64,000 nucleotides of DNA from JAWKNZ01 sp041391425 (GTDB taxonomy: Bacteria > Bdellovibrionota_B > Oligoflexia > Oligoflexales > JAWKNZ01). The stretch covers positions 1-64,000 of the forward strand of contig JAWKNZ010000007.1 in the NCBI GenBank assembly GCA_041391425.1, given 5' to 3'. The notes below the pieces were generated by a model. It saw nothing but the letters and a program-made list of their open reading frames with translations. It was not told the origin of the DNA and searched no databases. A program made the translations under genes and the position numbers. Shown piece by piece: positions 27,727 through 38,129 of the stretch; position 1 is the stretch's first letter; every line of letters begins with the position of its first letter.

Positions 27727-28721
27727 CTAGTCAATAGAATTATATTTTACCGACACCTTATCTCCCGGCCGGGTTTTCACAGTTCCATCTAAAACTATCA
27801 TGTTTCTTTCGTAATTTATCATCGTATGAGCAGGAGGTACTTGACGACCATCAATAAAAACTTTGATAGGAGCACTTGGATCAATCTTCTTGTTCAATGC
27901 TAATTCGGTAGTGACATTGCTTACAATAATTTGATCAGCTAAAGATGTTACAAGCTGACTCCAATCTTCAGTGCATAAATCCTGAAGCAATCCTCCAATA
28001 ATGGGATCAGCAGCCAGATCACTATATGCAGAGCCTGGAGATGATATTTTACACCATGAATTTTGTTGGCTTTGTGGCAAACCAACAAATCCATTTATAT
28101 GAACCCTTCCCAAACTGCCTGAATTTTGCTGTCCACGAATCCAAGCTTCAAAGTCACGTGGATGCATATCAGCATTATCATCACTTACAATTACGACCTC
28201 CTTGACAGCTTCCGGACGCAGTTTAAGTCTATTAAGATTTGGATTTTGTAAAAAATCTTTTAATACACTTAACGCATCATGGCTATCGACAAGGCGATCT
28301 ACAATCTCATACCGACCGTTAGCTATATCAGGAAATATAAATTCGCGTCCAATCATAATCACTTGGTAATCAATAATGCCACTACCATCTCTAAATTTTG
28401 ATAAAAACAAGGCCATATTTTCTTCTAATTTTTTCGCTCACTATCCATACTAGAAGAGGTATCAAAGAGAAAAATAATGTCTGCAACACCATTAGCTTCT
28501 TCAACTTTATTCAACGAAACAGTAACTTCTTCAACAATAGATGCATTTCCGATCCGCTGATCTTCACTTAAAGGCTTTTTATTCCCTTGCTCGCCTTTAA
28601 AGTTTGCTTCGTTGCAAGCAGATACAAAAGTTAAGGTTAAAAAAATCAATATTATGTAGGCATGTTTTATGTCGATAAAGCTCAGAAAAGACCGTCGATA
28701 TGTAATCTCATTTAGTTTCAT
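27727..28721 (-). pseudogene. VWA-domain lipoprotein split by one frameshift
   Basis: The first frame (28425-28721) has a basic start, hydrophobic helix and lipobox VSAC, and opens a von Willebrand A domain with the MIDAS motif FLFDTSSSMDSE. It stops at RKN, and the second frame (27727-28416) carries on with LFLSKF ... VVIVSDDNADMHP and the rest of the VWA fold plus a C-terminal strand-rich region. The shift falls in an A6 run (plus-strand T6 at 28429-28434); seven A would restore KKLEEN-M-ALFL. Likely a surface lipoprotein binding a metal-dependent ligand. Because the VWA domain spans both frames, neither piece would fold alone. Confidence 0.8.
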
Positions 28722-28981
28722 AAAAATTCACTTTATTAAAACCAATTAAAGAAGAGTGCCACTAGATCCTTCGCGACAGATCGCTTCTAATGATAAGCAT
28801 CCTAATATCTCATCGGAAATATTCAAAATAACTTTAGATTTTATATATTTTTCAAAAATTTTAGAATGTTAAAATGCGGTAAATCATCAGACCCTTTTAC
28901 CCTATAAGGTCTATCGGGGGCTTTCTCATATAAGTTGGAAAGCTAGCTAAAACACCAGAGGGCCTTAAGGCAGGGGGCATT

Positions 28982-30124
28982 TCATCCTTCTTTTTGTTCA
29001 GTCACTTCAGCATCAAAATCATCAGATGAGCTCGTCTGTGGAGAATAAATTTCAATACCATCAATATCCAAAAGATCTGAAGTCGATGAGTTTGGCTCTG
29101 GCACCTCGACGGGCTCAATATTTTGCTTTTTAGGCATCTGATAAACAGCACGGCCAAGAACAATTTGTTTATAGTTTAGATATTCCGAAGGAGTCAATTC
29201 AGGTTGATTGTACCTCAGCCAATCGGTGACCTTCTTCCCCGGGTCAAACTGCGCTGCAACCAGATAAAGGTTATTTAATTTATTCGGTTGACTCTTCAGC
29301 ACCTTTAAAACAACCAATCTACCTCGCTCGTCTAAAACACGCAATGCCTGCCGCAGCACATACCTTTCACCATGTGTACTTTTGCCAACAAACCTTTTGA
29401 AGAAATTTGCAACCAAGCTACTAGAAGCATTACCGAGCGTTTGCTCAATTACGTCCAAAGAAAGCTCAAAGCCAAAATCGGCCAACGCCATCGCAGCTCG
29501 CATCCGAACCCACAGCTTTGGCTCATTCAATGCATCCCATAAGACAGATTCACTACCTGCCAAACGCATATCCCTAATACTCAATACAGTTCGATACCTT
29601 TGATAATTAAAACGATGTCCCAGACCAGCATTCAAACTTTGCTCTTCTTGAGGAGCCCAAACTCGCGACATTGGCTCTTGATCCCCAACGATATGATTGG
29701 GCAAAGACCAATAAGGATTATCAGGAGCCTTTACTTGGCTCTCCCCAGGCAATACTGGCTTTACCTTGTTAACAATCTGAGGCTTCTTATTCACAGACTC
29801 ACTAGAATCTTGGGAATCAAAGATATTTACCAACTGCTTAAAAATTTCTCCGAAAGAATCTAATATCCCATCCTGAGAAGGTGAATCTTCGAGCAGAACA
29901 TACCCCCCTCCCACTAAGCACAAAAATGCAGCAACAATAAGAGGCAGACGGTTTGAATTTTTCTTCTCGACTACTTGCTCAAGAGGAGCACTTACGAAAT
30001 TCGACGTTTCAGGAGGAAGAGTAAAGTCGAAACTATCATCATACTCCCCCCATAAATCCATCTGAGGCACATCAGCAGATACCTCTGTCGCTTGATCATT
30101 TTGTTCCGCAAGATTAAACTGCAC
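28982..30124 (-). CDS. Single-pass membrane protein with HEAT-like region
   Basis: About 380 aa. The acidic N-terminal ~60 residues are followed by a hydrophobic segment (LPLIVAAFLCLVGGGYVLL) and a linker. The C-terminal domain (about 185-330) contains helices resembling HEAT repeats (VLWDALNEPKLWVRMRAAMA; LADFGFELSLDVIEQTLG). The tail is acidic. I do not recognise a named family. The frame opens at ATG 30142, but GTG 30124 has GGGAG at proper spacing and is preferred. Confidence 0.6.
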   Translation of the reverse strand: MQFNLAEQNDQATEVSADVPQMDLWGEYDDSFDFTLPPETSNFVSAPLEQVVEKKNSNRLPLIVAAFLCLVGGGYVLLEDSPSQDGILDSFGEIFKQLVNIFDSQDSSESVNKKPQIVNKVKPVLPGESQVKAPDNPYWSLPNHIVGDQEPMSRVWAPQEEQSLNAGLGHRFNYQRYRTVLSIRDMRLAGSESVLWDALNEPKLWVRMRAAMALADFGFELSLDVIEQTLGNASSSLVANFFKRFVGKSTHGERYVLRQALRVLDERGRLVVLKVLKSQPNKLNNLYLVAAQFDPGKKVTDWLRYNQPELTPSEYLNYKQIVLGRAVYQMPKKQNIEPVEVPEPNSSTSDLLDIDGIEIYSPQTSSSDDFDAEVTEQKEG

Positions 30125-30229
30125 TTTGCTAATCTCCCACATTATTCGAACACGTAAACATAAAACCGAGCTTCGCTCCTCATATCGAAGAGCAAACTAC
30201 TTTTCGTTCATTCCCCAATTTAATTTAGT

Positions 30230-30345
30230 GTTAATTACAAAATATATTTTTATATTTTTAAATAAAATTTAATTTATTTTAATTAAATCATATAATTAAA
30301 AACAAATCGTAAGTTAATAATAAAACAAACAAAATTTTACAATTC
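30230..30345. other. Extreme AT-rich tract
   Basis: About 115 bp composed almost wholly of A and T in alternating short runs, the most AT-rich point I noticed in the window. It lies upstream of the HEAT-like gene and about 200 bp before repeat copy C. It could be a promoter UP region or intrinsically bent DNA. I see no iterons or DnaA-box cluster to support an origin. Confidence 0.4.
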
Positions 30346-30546
30346 ATCAAGAGACCAATAAAAAGCATTAGGCGAAGATCCACAATCAAAAACAATACTT
30401 CGCTTGATATCGGTATGAAAAGAGCAGCTCAGAATGCCACACACCTTTCACAGCCCGCTCAAGAAAGCTAAAACTTAAAATTCTAAAGCGCATATTCAAC
30501 CTAAATATCATTTTGATTATTACTCACGATAAAGAGTGCATTATAT

Positions 30547-30709
30547 CCCGGATCCGAATTTCTAGCCGGTTGCGGCGTTGCTTCGTCGTCAGGAAATCCT
30601 CATGTACCAACATGTACACTGCGGTTTCCCACCTCCTCGCGCCTAGCACCCGAGCGAACTTCGAATCCGTTGAAAATATTACAGTTTTTCAAAAAATTTC
30701 AGATCCCGG
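30547..30709 (-). repeat. Repeat family 2, copy C with exact 6-bp target duplication
   Basis: 163 bp, inverted relative to copies A and B, flanked by exact TTATAT at 30541-30546 and 30710-30715. This defines the element ends as CCGGGATCTGAAA and its partner GGATCCGGG. It lies in the divergent interval between the HEAT-like gene and fusA. Confidence 0.9.
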
Positions 30710-30933
30710 TTATATGCAACATGGTGAGCGATTTTGAACATCCAGCCGCCAAATTTCAAAAAATTTTGGGATGCTCCAAAAATTTAACTTCTTGACTTAT
30801 GCTGAAATTACGCTAAAAATACGCTCACCAGAGGGAATCCTTGCGTAACAATCTACTTAATCGTCTGATTTGATTACACTAAGTTAAATTCGGTTAGGTT
30901 TTTAAACTGCAACTATTCCCAAAAAGGCAATTT

Positions 30934-31046
30934 AGAAGCTGCTTGACGTGTATGATATTGGAGCCTGACAAAGAAAGCCAAAGTTATATGCCTATGTAGG
31001 GCATTTTCTGAGGCTGCTCAAGAGTCCTATACGTCAAGCAGCTTCT
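30934..31046. repeat. Single-copy 113-bp hairpin upstream of fusA
   Basis: Perfect 15-bp arms AGAAGCTGCTTGACG / CGTCAAGCAGCTTCT enclose an interior that pairs further in part (AGCCT/AGGCT, GCC-TATGTA-GGGC). It ends about 110 bp before the fusA start. Not seen elsewhere in the window. It could be a transposon-derived palindrome, a structured leader or a small RNA; no T-tract follows, so it is not a simple terminator. Confidence 0.65.
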
Positions 31047-31156
31047 TATAGCAGAATTTTGGCACCAAGCAATTATGGCTAAATATTAAATGATACTTTA
31101 GGCAATAATTCAGGTGCTTTATCATCTACCATTATGTGTTTAGGAACCAAAAGCTA

Positions 31157-33251
31157 ATGTCAAAACAAACTTCACTTGAAACCTATAGAAACATTGGGAT
31201 TTTTGCACACGTTGATGCAGGAAAAACAACGACAACTGAACGTATACTTAAGCTACCGGTAAAATCCATAAGCTTGGTGAAGTCCATGATGGCGCTGCAA
31301 CCACAGACTTTATGGAACAAGAGCAAGAGCGCGGGATTACCATCCAATCAGCCGCCACGACTTGCTTTTGGAAGGACCACCGCTTCAATATCATCGACAC
31401 CCCAGGACACGTTGACTTTACCATCGAGGTTTACCGTTCTTTAAAAGTATTGATGGCGGTATCGGAGTTTTTTGCGGCTCAGGTGGCGTTGAGCCTCAGT
31501 CTGAAACAAACTGGCGTTACGCAAACGATTCAAAAGTAGCCAGAATTATATACGTTAACAAGTTGGATAGATTGGGTGCAAACTTCTACCGCGTTGTAAA
31601 GCAAGTACAAGACATATTAGGCGCTAAACCCCTCGTCATGACCTTGCCAATCGGCGAAGAAGAAAATTTTGTGGGTGTAGTTGATCTTCTCACACAGAAA
31701 GCATGGGTATGGGACAATAGTGGAGATCCTTCAAACTACGAAATTAAAGACGTTCCGGAAGATATGAAGGACCTCGTACAGGAATGGAGAGAAAAACTCA
31801 TCGAAACAGCCGTAGAAGCTGACGATGAAATCATGGAAAAATACCTTGAGGGTAATGATATAACTCAGGACGAAGTTAAAAAATGCATTCGTAAGGGTAC
31901 AATCAATCTGATGTTCTTCCCTACCTACTGCGGCTCTTCTTTTAAAAATAAGGGTGTGCAAAACGTTTTAGACGGAGTCGTTGATTATCTTCCTGCGCCA
32001 ACAGAAGTAAATCCACAACCTGAAATTGACCTTGAAGGCAATGAAACAGGTAATTATGCGATTGTTGATGCTGATAAGCCATTACGTGCTTTAGCTTTTA
32101 AAATCATGGATGACCGTTTTGGTGCATTAACCTTCGTTCGTGTCTACTCGGGTCGGATTAAAAAGGGTGACACAGTTCTTAATACCTATACTGGTAAAAC
32201 AGAACGTATAGGCCGCATGGTGGAAATGCATGCTGATAACCGTGAGGAAATAGAATCTGCACAAGCAGGTGATATTATTGCCGTCGTGGGTCTTAAGAAC
32301 GTTCAAACAGGGCATACTCTTTGTGATCCCAAAAACCCAGCAACTTTGGAACCAATGGTGTTTCCAGATCCAGTGATTTCAATCGCAATCGAACCTAAAG
32401 ATAAGGGTAGCTCTGAAAAACTTGGTATTGCAATCGGCAAGATGGTCCAGGAAGATCCATCCTTTAGGGTTGAAACTGATGAAGACTCAGGTGAGACTAT
32501 TATCAAAGGTATGGGCGAGCTGCACCTTGATATTAAAATCGATATTCTTAAAAGAACACATGGCATTGAAGTTAAAGTCGGCAAGCCTCAAGTTGCCTAT
32601 AGAGAAACAATCACAAAAGCCGTTCAGGACAGCTACACTCATAAAAAACAAACCGGTGGTTCTGGTCAATACGCAAAAATCGACTATATGGTAGAACCTG
32701 GCGAACCTGGAAGCGGCTTCCAATTTGAATCAAAGGTTACAGGAGGTAATGTTCCTAAGGAATACTGGCCTGCCGTTGAAAAAGGCTTTAACCTAAGTTC
32801 AGAAAAAGGTGTGCTTGCAGAGTACCCTTGCCTTGACTTGAAGGTTACCTTGACAGACGGCGGTTATCACACTGTCGACTCTTCTGCCGTTGCCTTTGAG
32901 ATTGCTGCAAAAGCTGCTTACCGTCAAACATTGCCAAAATGTGGGCCTCAGTTGCTTGAACCTATTATGAATGTCGATGTTTTTACTCCAGAGGCTAATG
33001 TAGGTGATGTTATCGGGGACCTTAATAGACGACGTGGCATGATCAAATCTCAGGAAGCAAACCAAACAGGAGTTCGTATCAAGGCAGAATGTCCTTTAAG
33101 TGAAATGTTTGGTTATATCGGTGACCTTAGAACGATGACTTCTGGTCGTGGACAATTTTCGATGGAATTTGGGCATTACAGCCCTGTACCTTCAAACGTG
33201 CAAGAGCTTATCGTTTCTCAATACCGTGCGGCGAAAGAAGCTAAAAAATAA
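31157..33251 (+). pseudogene. fusA: Elongation factor G with two frameshifts
   Basis: Translocation GTPase of the ribosome. Read through, it gives ~699 aa with G1 FAHVDAGKTTTTERIL, G2-region QERGITIQSAAT, G3 DTPGHVDFT, G4 VNKLD and normal domains II-V. The frame shifts at about 31249-31256 (ERILK to TGKIHKLGEVHDG) and 31450-31453 (SLKVL to DGGIGVFCG), each needing one additional base. The downstream frame from 31563 is open to the stop. The ATG at 31157 gives the family start MSKQTS. fusA is normally essential, so either a second copy exists or the shifts are sequence errors. Confidence 0.88.
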
Positions 33252-33282
33252 GATTGTCGCTTTTATATTAAGTTTTAAATTA

Positions 33283-33315
33283 GCCCTCATCTTGAGATAA
33301 GATGGGGGCATTTTC
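33283..33315 (+). terminator. Rho-independent terminator of fusA
   Basis: GCCCTCATCTT-GAGAT-AAGATGGGGGC forms an 11-bp stem with one G-T pair, followed by ATTTTC. It begins 31 bp after the fusA stop. Confidence 0.75.
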
Positions 33316-33326
33316 ATATAATAATA

Positions 33327-33511
33327 CTAGGGCGTGTTGACTTTTCATTTCCTACTACGAGCCAAACCCTTGAGTCACAGCGTTGTCAGGGTTTCAAAAA
33401 TTATCCTCAATGTACATCTAGTACACCTCCGGTAATTTTTGAAACCCTTCCTAGCTGCGACTTTCAAGTATTTGTCTCTCGCTACGAAAATGAAACGTCA
33501 ACACGCCCTAG
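33327..33511. repeat. Palindromic repeat family 1, copy 2
   Basis: ~185-bp palindrome with the same terminal repeats (one end reads GTTGACTTTTCATT) and CTAG at both junctions. It lies 11 bp beyond the fusA terminator, again at the 3' side of a gene. Apex TGTAC-ATCTA-GTACA. Confidence 0.85.
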
Positions 33512-33735
33512 CCACAGATAAGTAGGTAAAATCTACCTCTAACTACGGATCACATCCTAGGAGTTCCTGTCGATAGTAAAACCGACAGGAATATCGAACC
33601 CAGCACACATATAAAATACTAAGGTTTAGTTTAAAAGCTGATTTAAAAGGCTTCCGAACAAGCCTTAGTAAAGTAAACATATAAAAAGACTGAAAAATAA
33701 AGATTCTAAAAGCTTTAAAGATGATAGGATGTATC

Positions 33736-33945
33736 ATGAATTCAGCAAGCAATAAAAAAGGGCACACCGCAACTAAGGGACCATTAAAATTAGTACCAAA
33801 GTTATCAGAAACATCTGAACAGCAAAGTGAAATCAAAAATCTCGCCTGCCAACCGCCTAGTTCTGTTGCTAAACCGCTTTTAAGCCTTCTTACAGCACTA
33901 ACTGAAAGCATAGAAAAAGAGGTTGAAATCTTATCTAGCCTTTAG
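33736..33945 (+). CDS. Possible small protein, 69 aa
   Basis: ATG-initiated frame encoding a basic, Lys/Ser-rich N-terminal half and a C-terminal amphipathic helix (KPLLSLLTALTESIEKEVEI). There is only a weak purine stretch upstream. It is the one ORF of note between fusA and the norspermidine genes. No family recognised; it could be chance. Confidence 0.25.
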   Translation: MNSASNKKGHTATKGPLKLVPKLSETSEQQSEIKNLACQPPSSVAKPLLSLLTALTESIEKEVEILSSL

Positions 33946-34345
33946 CGCTCAAAGCACACGGCAAATCATATAATTTCGTTAGAGTTTAAAAGACTGTCAC
34001 TATTCAAAATCCCAGATCAAGGGTTTAAATTTAATCAAAAATAAGCTAGAATCCCTTGCCTTTATTCTAGTCTGCACTCTTACTGCCTGTTTTTATAAAA
34101 AATACAAGGCAAAAGGTGCAAAATCACAGCGGTAAGACTGGATGCTTTCTTACCTGTTGGCTATGGGGTCCGATCCTGCTATATAGCGGATGTCAAAAAG
34201 CTAAAAACGAAGACTATGGTTGTATTTATTTGTAATGAAAACACTTTTTCCCGAGATAGCACGGAAATATTATTTTCTGCAAAGCTAGCAAGGATCAATG
34301 AAAACTCTTAGAGTGTTATTTGTATACGTAAGAAGGAAAAAAAAC
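33946..34345. other. Intergenic region before carboxynorspermidine synthase
   Basis: About 400 bp. An open frame without a start codon runs from about 34098 to 34311 (TAVRLDAFLPVGYG ...), which may be chance or a gene remnant. It should contain the promoter of the norspermidine genes. AGAAGG at 34331 is the ribosome-binding site of the next gene. Confidence 0.3.
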
Positions 34346-35536
34346 ATGAGTAAACGAGTTCTTATCATAGGAGCTGGCGCAGTCGGAGGTGTAACAACCC
34401 ATAAATGTGCCCAATTTCCAGAGTATTTTTCTGAGGTGTGCCTAGCAAGTAGGACCCTTGAAAAATGTGAGGCCATTGCAAAACAGCTAAAAAGAAAAAT
34501 TCAAACTCGACAGCTAGATGCAGATAAGCCTGAAAATGTAGAAAAGCTCATAAAAGAATTTAAGGCTGACATGGTCATCAATGTCGCCCTGCCATATCAA
34601 AATCTAAGTATTATGGATGCTTGTAAAGCCGCCGGTGTCCATTATGTTGATACTGCTTGTTATGAACCTATAGATGATAGCCGTTTTTCTTATAAATGGC
34701 AGTGGCCATACCATGACTCTTATAAGTCAAACAACATCATGGGATTACTTGGGTGCGGATTTGATCCAGGCGTCACCAATGTCTTTGTTGCCTACGCCAA
34801 AAAACATTTCTTCGACACCATAAAAACCCTCGACATTTTGGACTGCAATGGAGGAGACCACGGCCTTCCTTTTGCTACTAACTTCAATCCGGAAATAAAC
34901 CTTCGAGAATTGGATGCAGATGGACGTTATTGGCAAAATGGCGATTGGCAGACAATACCAGCAATGTCAATCAAGCAAGTTTTTGACTTTCCAGAAGTCG
35001 GCCCAAAAGACATGTATTTGATTTATCATGAAGAATTAGAAACCTTAACAAAACATTTCCCTGAAATTGAGAGAGCCAGATTTTGGATGACTTTTGGCCA
35101 AAGCTATATCAATCACTTAAATGCATTTAAGAATGTCGGTTTAACTTCCATTGAACCAATAAAATACAATGGCACTGAAATTGTTCCGATCCAATTTCTA
35201 AAAGCTTTGCTACCTGATCCTGCATCACTCGGTCCTCGCACCAAAGGGAAAACAAACATTGGTTGCATTATCACTGGAACTAAGGATGGCGTTGAAACGA
35301 CAAAATACATCTACCAAATATGTGACCACCAAGAGTGTTACAAAGAAGTACAATCTCAAGGAGTCGCTTACACAGCGGGCGTTCCACCAGCGATCGGTGC
35401 GGCCTTACTAGCTGAAGGTATTTGGTTAGAACCAGGAGTCTTCAATTGTGAGCAAATGGATCCAGACCCATTTATGGAATTGATGGCAAAATTCGGACTG
35501 CCATGGCACATCACTGATGCGACAGAATTAGGGTAG
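34346..35536 (+). CDS. Carboxynorspermidine synthase (saccharopine dehydrogenase family)
   Basis: Reductively condenses aspartate semialdehyde with a diamine to carboxy(nor)spermidine, the first step of the alternative polyamine route. About 396 aa. Rossmann motif VLIIGAGAVGGVTTHKCAQ, then VNVALPYQNLSIMDACKAAG and LLGCGFDPGVTNVFVAYA, and a C-terminal VPPAIGAALLAEGIW, all typical of this branch. ATG 34346 is chosen over the upstream 34298 because AGAAGG precedes it. It is followed after 3 bp by the matching decarboxylase, which fixes the assignment over lysine-pathway saccharopine enzymes. Confidence 0.9.
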   Translation: MSKRVLIIGAGAVGGVTTHKCAQFPEYFSEVCLASRTLEKCEAIAKQLKRKIQTRQLDADKPENVEKLIKEFKADMVINVALPYQNLSIMDACKAAGVHYVDTACYEPIDDSRFSYKWQWPYHDSYKSNNIMGLLGCGFDPGVTNVFVAYAKKHFFDTIKTLDILDCNGGDHGLPFATNFNPEINLRELDADGRYWQNGDWQTIPAMSIKQVFDFPEVGPKDMYLIYHEELETLTKHFPEIERARFWMTFGQSYINHLNAFKNVGLTSIEPIKYNGTEIVPIQFLKALLPDPASLGPRTKGKTNIGCIITGTKDGVETTKYIYQICDHQECYKEVQSQGVAYTAGVPPAIGAALLAEGIWLEPGVFNCEQMDPDPFMELMAKFGLPWHITDATELG

Positions 35537-35539
35537 TTA

Positions 35540-36701
35540 GTGAACTTTTCGGTAGAAAACATAAAAAACACACCTGCTTTTGTCGTCGATGAAGACTTGT
35601 TGATTAATAACTTAAAAGTCTTAGAGAAATTACGGGAAGAAACAGGTGTCAAAATTTTATTAGCTCTAAAAGCATTTGCCATGCACTCCTTAGCGTCTAG
35701 ATTGATGCAATATTTGGATGGCGTCTGTGCAAGTGGATTGAATGAATCCAGCTTAGGAGCAGAGTATTTTAAAAAAGAAGTTCATGTCTATTCTCCTGGC
35801 TTTAAATCATCAGAAGTTAGCAAACTTACACAAACCTCTGACCATGTCATTTTCAACTCTCTTACTCAGTTTCGCAAATTGCACCCTGAATTTTTAGCAG
35901 AAGCCAAAAAATTAGGGAAAAAACTTGAATTTGGTTTACGAGTAAATCCAGGATACTCCGAAGTTGAAGTTGCATTATATAATCCATGTGTAACTGGATC
36001 ACGCTTTGGAGTATTAGTTGAGGAGCTATCTTCCTTAAGTGCAGACGAATGGACAAAACTATCCGGCTTACATTTTCACACCATGTGCGAACAAGGGGCC
36101 GACGTACTCCAGAGAACAGTGGCAAAAATAGAAGAAAAGGCTTCACAGTATTTATCTAAATGTAAATTTATCAACCTTGGTGGAGGGCATCATATCACCA
36201 AGCCTGGTTATGACCTGGCGCTGCTTGGTTCTATCGTAACGCACCTCAAAGAGCGCTACCAATGCCAGATCTATTTAGAACCAGGAGAGGCTATAGCTTT
36301 AAATACCGGTTACCTCGTAGCCTCTGTCGTCGACATTGTTTACAACGGCATGAATATAGCTGTCTTAGACACCTCTGCCACTGCTCATATGCCAGACGTC
36401 ATAGAAATGCCATACCGCCCAAAGGTATATGATGCAGATTTACCGGACATCTTACCGCATACTTACAGGCTTAGCGGCTCCACCTGTTTAGCTGGGGATG
36501 TTATTGGAGATTATTCCTTCAAACACCCCCTCGAAGTGGGAGACAAACTCGTTTTTGATGATATGGGCACTACACTATGGTAAAACTACACAATTTAATG
36601 GCATCAATCTTCCTGATATTGCCTACATAGAATCACAGACACGTTCTTATAAAATAGTCCGTAGATTTGACTACACGGACTATAAAGCTCTCCTTTCCTA
36701 A
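35540..36701 (+). pseudogene. nspC: Carboxynorspermidine decarboxylase, two C-terminal frameshifts
   Basis: PLP-dependent fold-III decarboxylase making norspermidine or spermidine. PLP Lys lies in LLALKAFAM; substrate/PLP loop residues in LGGGHHITKPGYD and YLEPGEAIA; SGSTCLAGDVIGDY near the C-terminus carries the catalytic Cys. The main frame (GTG 35540 to 36583) stops at MGTTLW. The C-terminal MVKTTQFNGINLPDIA continues after two one-base losses (about 36564-36569 and A4 at 36582-36585), ending at 36701. The start GTG lies 3 bp after the synthase stop, so the two are co-translated. About 50 residues are lost without correction. Confidence 0.85.
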
Positions 36702-36706
36702 ATAGC

Positions 36707-36890
36707 CTAGGGCGTGTTGACGTTTCATTTCCTACTACGAGCCAAACCCTTGAGTCACAACGTTGTCATGGTTTCAAAAATTATCCTCAATGTACATCTA
36801 GTACACCTCCGGTAATTTTTGAAACCCTTCCTAGCTGCGACTTTCAAGTATTTGTCTCTCGCTACGAAAATGAAACGTCAACACGCCCTA
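36707..36890. repeat. Palindromic repeat family 1, copy 3
   Basis: 184-bp palindrome beginning only 5 bp after the corrected nspC stop. The right junction reads CCCTAATT, which shows the target duplication is TA and not CTAG. Confidence 0.87.
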
Positions 36891-37377
36891 ATTACGAGAT
36901 AAAATAACTGGATCGCATCAAGGAAATTTTTTAGCCTTAATACACAAGACGGTAAAAATTGCCAACCGAATACCATACCTCCATACTAGCTAAATCGCGT
37001 TTTGCAGCGCCAATTCTATAAAAGCTCAAGATAAGAAAGATAGTCTAATAGATAGGCACGATTTGCTATATTGCTTATGAAAGACAGAAGGGGGTAAAAT
37101 TTAACCAACGGATTATATGATCAAATATTATAAGAGACGTATATATTGATTTCGTGCTAGTTTTTCCCTTTATTACAAGCTCATTCAGTAAACTGAAACA
37201 TTGGAAGCTATCTCACGCCCAAGGTATTGGGATGAAGAAAAAATGCGACGGAATTATAAATAGATTTTTTCTAAAATGAAATCGAGATCGCATACATATA
37301 AAAAGCTTCTACATTAGCAAACTGGGCTATAACGTGCATTGGCCTTAAAACCATTTGCTAGGTACAGAGGAAATAAC
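36891..37377. other. Intergenic region upstream of the kinase gene
   Basis: About 490 bp of AT-rich sequence between the repeat and the kinase start, probably containing its promoter. I see no RNA gene, repeat copy or supported ORF. AGAGG at 37366-37370 precedes the ATG at 37378. Confidence 0.35.
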
Positions 37378-38127
37378 ATGGCTAAGATGGGATCGAAAGA
37401 AATTAAAGAATTTAATTTTTCCAGAGGAGCTATTATAGCAAACAAATATGAAGTCTTTGAAAAACTTGGGTCCGGCTGGGAAGGAGAGGTTTACCGCGTA
37501 ATCGAAATTGAATCTGGGGTGGAGCGCGCAGCAAAGTTCTACTTTCCAAAGAGGAACCCACGCAATAAAGTGGCCTCACGAAATGCGATGAAACTCCATA
37601 AACTTTCATATTGCCCGATCATCATTCGATACCATACACAAGAAATTATCAAGTACAAACAAAATGCAATTACCTGTGTTGTTTCTGAATATTTTGATGG
37701 CGAAATTTTATCTGAATTTTTGGAAGGGCAACAAGGTAAAAGAATAAGTGTAATGCAAGGTCTGATTCTTTTGCACAATCTCGCAAGTGGATTAGAAACA
37801 ATGCATCGTTTAGGGGAGTATCACGGGGATCTACATTCAGAAAATATTTTGATAAAAAGATACGGACTCGGTTTTGAGCTAAAACTTCTCGACCTCCACC
37901 ATTGGGGTGATTCTAAAAAAGCAAATATTGAAGAAGACATTTGCAATTCAATCAGGATTTTTTATGATGCTATTGGAGGAAGTCCTCGATATGCAAAACA
38001 GCCAATCGAAGTAAAAGAAATTTGTCTGGGGCTTAAAAAGAGTTTGATATTAAAAAAGTTTCGCAGTGCAGCTGAATTGAAAAAGCATATAGAAAATATT
38101 AATTGGCAATCATCTACCAGAGTATAG
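37378..38127 (+). CDS. Atypical Ser/Thr protein kinase-like protein
   Basis: A 249-aa soluble kinase fold. Gly-rich loop KLGSGWEGEVYRV, a candidate ATP-Lys in RAAKFYFP, catalytic loop EYHGDLHSENIL (HGDLH-x2-N, closer to APH/RIO-type than canonical HRDLKPEN) and metal Asp in LLDLHHWG in place of DFG. There is no transmembrane helix or PASTA domain. The start at 37378 is chosen because GAGGAAATAAC precedes the ATG. The stop lies 2 bp before a PP2C phosphatase gene, so the pair is likely a reversible phosphorylation module. Substrates unknown. Confidence 0.8.
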   Translation: MAKMGSKEIKEFNFSRGAIIANKYEVFEKLGSGWEGEVYRVIEIESGVERAAKFYFPKRNPRNKVASRNAMKLHKLSYCPIIIRYHTQEIIKYKQNAITCVVSEYFDGEILSEFLEGQQGKRISVMQGLILLHNLASGLETMHRLGEYHGDLHSENILIKRYGLGFELKLLDLHHWGDSKKANIEEDICNSIRIFYDAIGGSPRYAKQPIEVKEICLGLKKSLILKKFRSAAELKKHIENINWQSSTRV

Positions 38128-38129
38128 TA

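Noticed and set aside
30230..30345. AT-rich tract as a replication origin
   Set aside because: No DnaA-box cluster, iterons or dnaA/dnaN/gidA neighbours.
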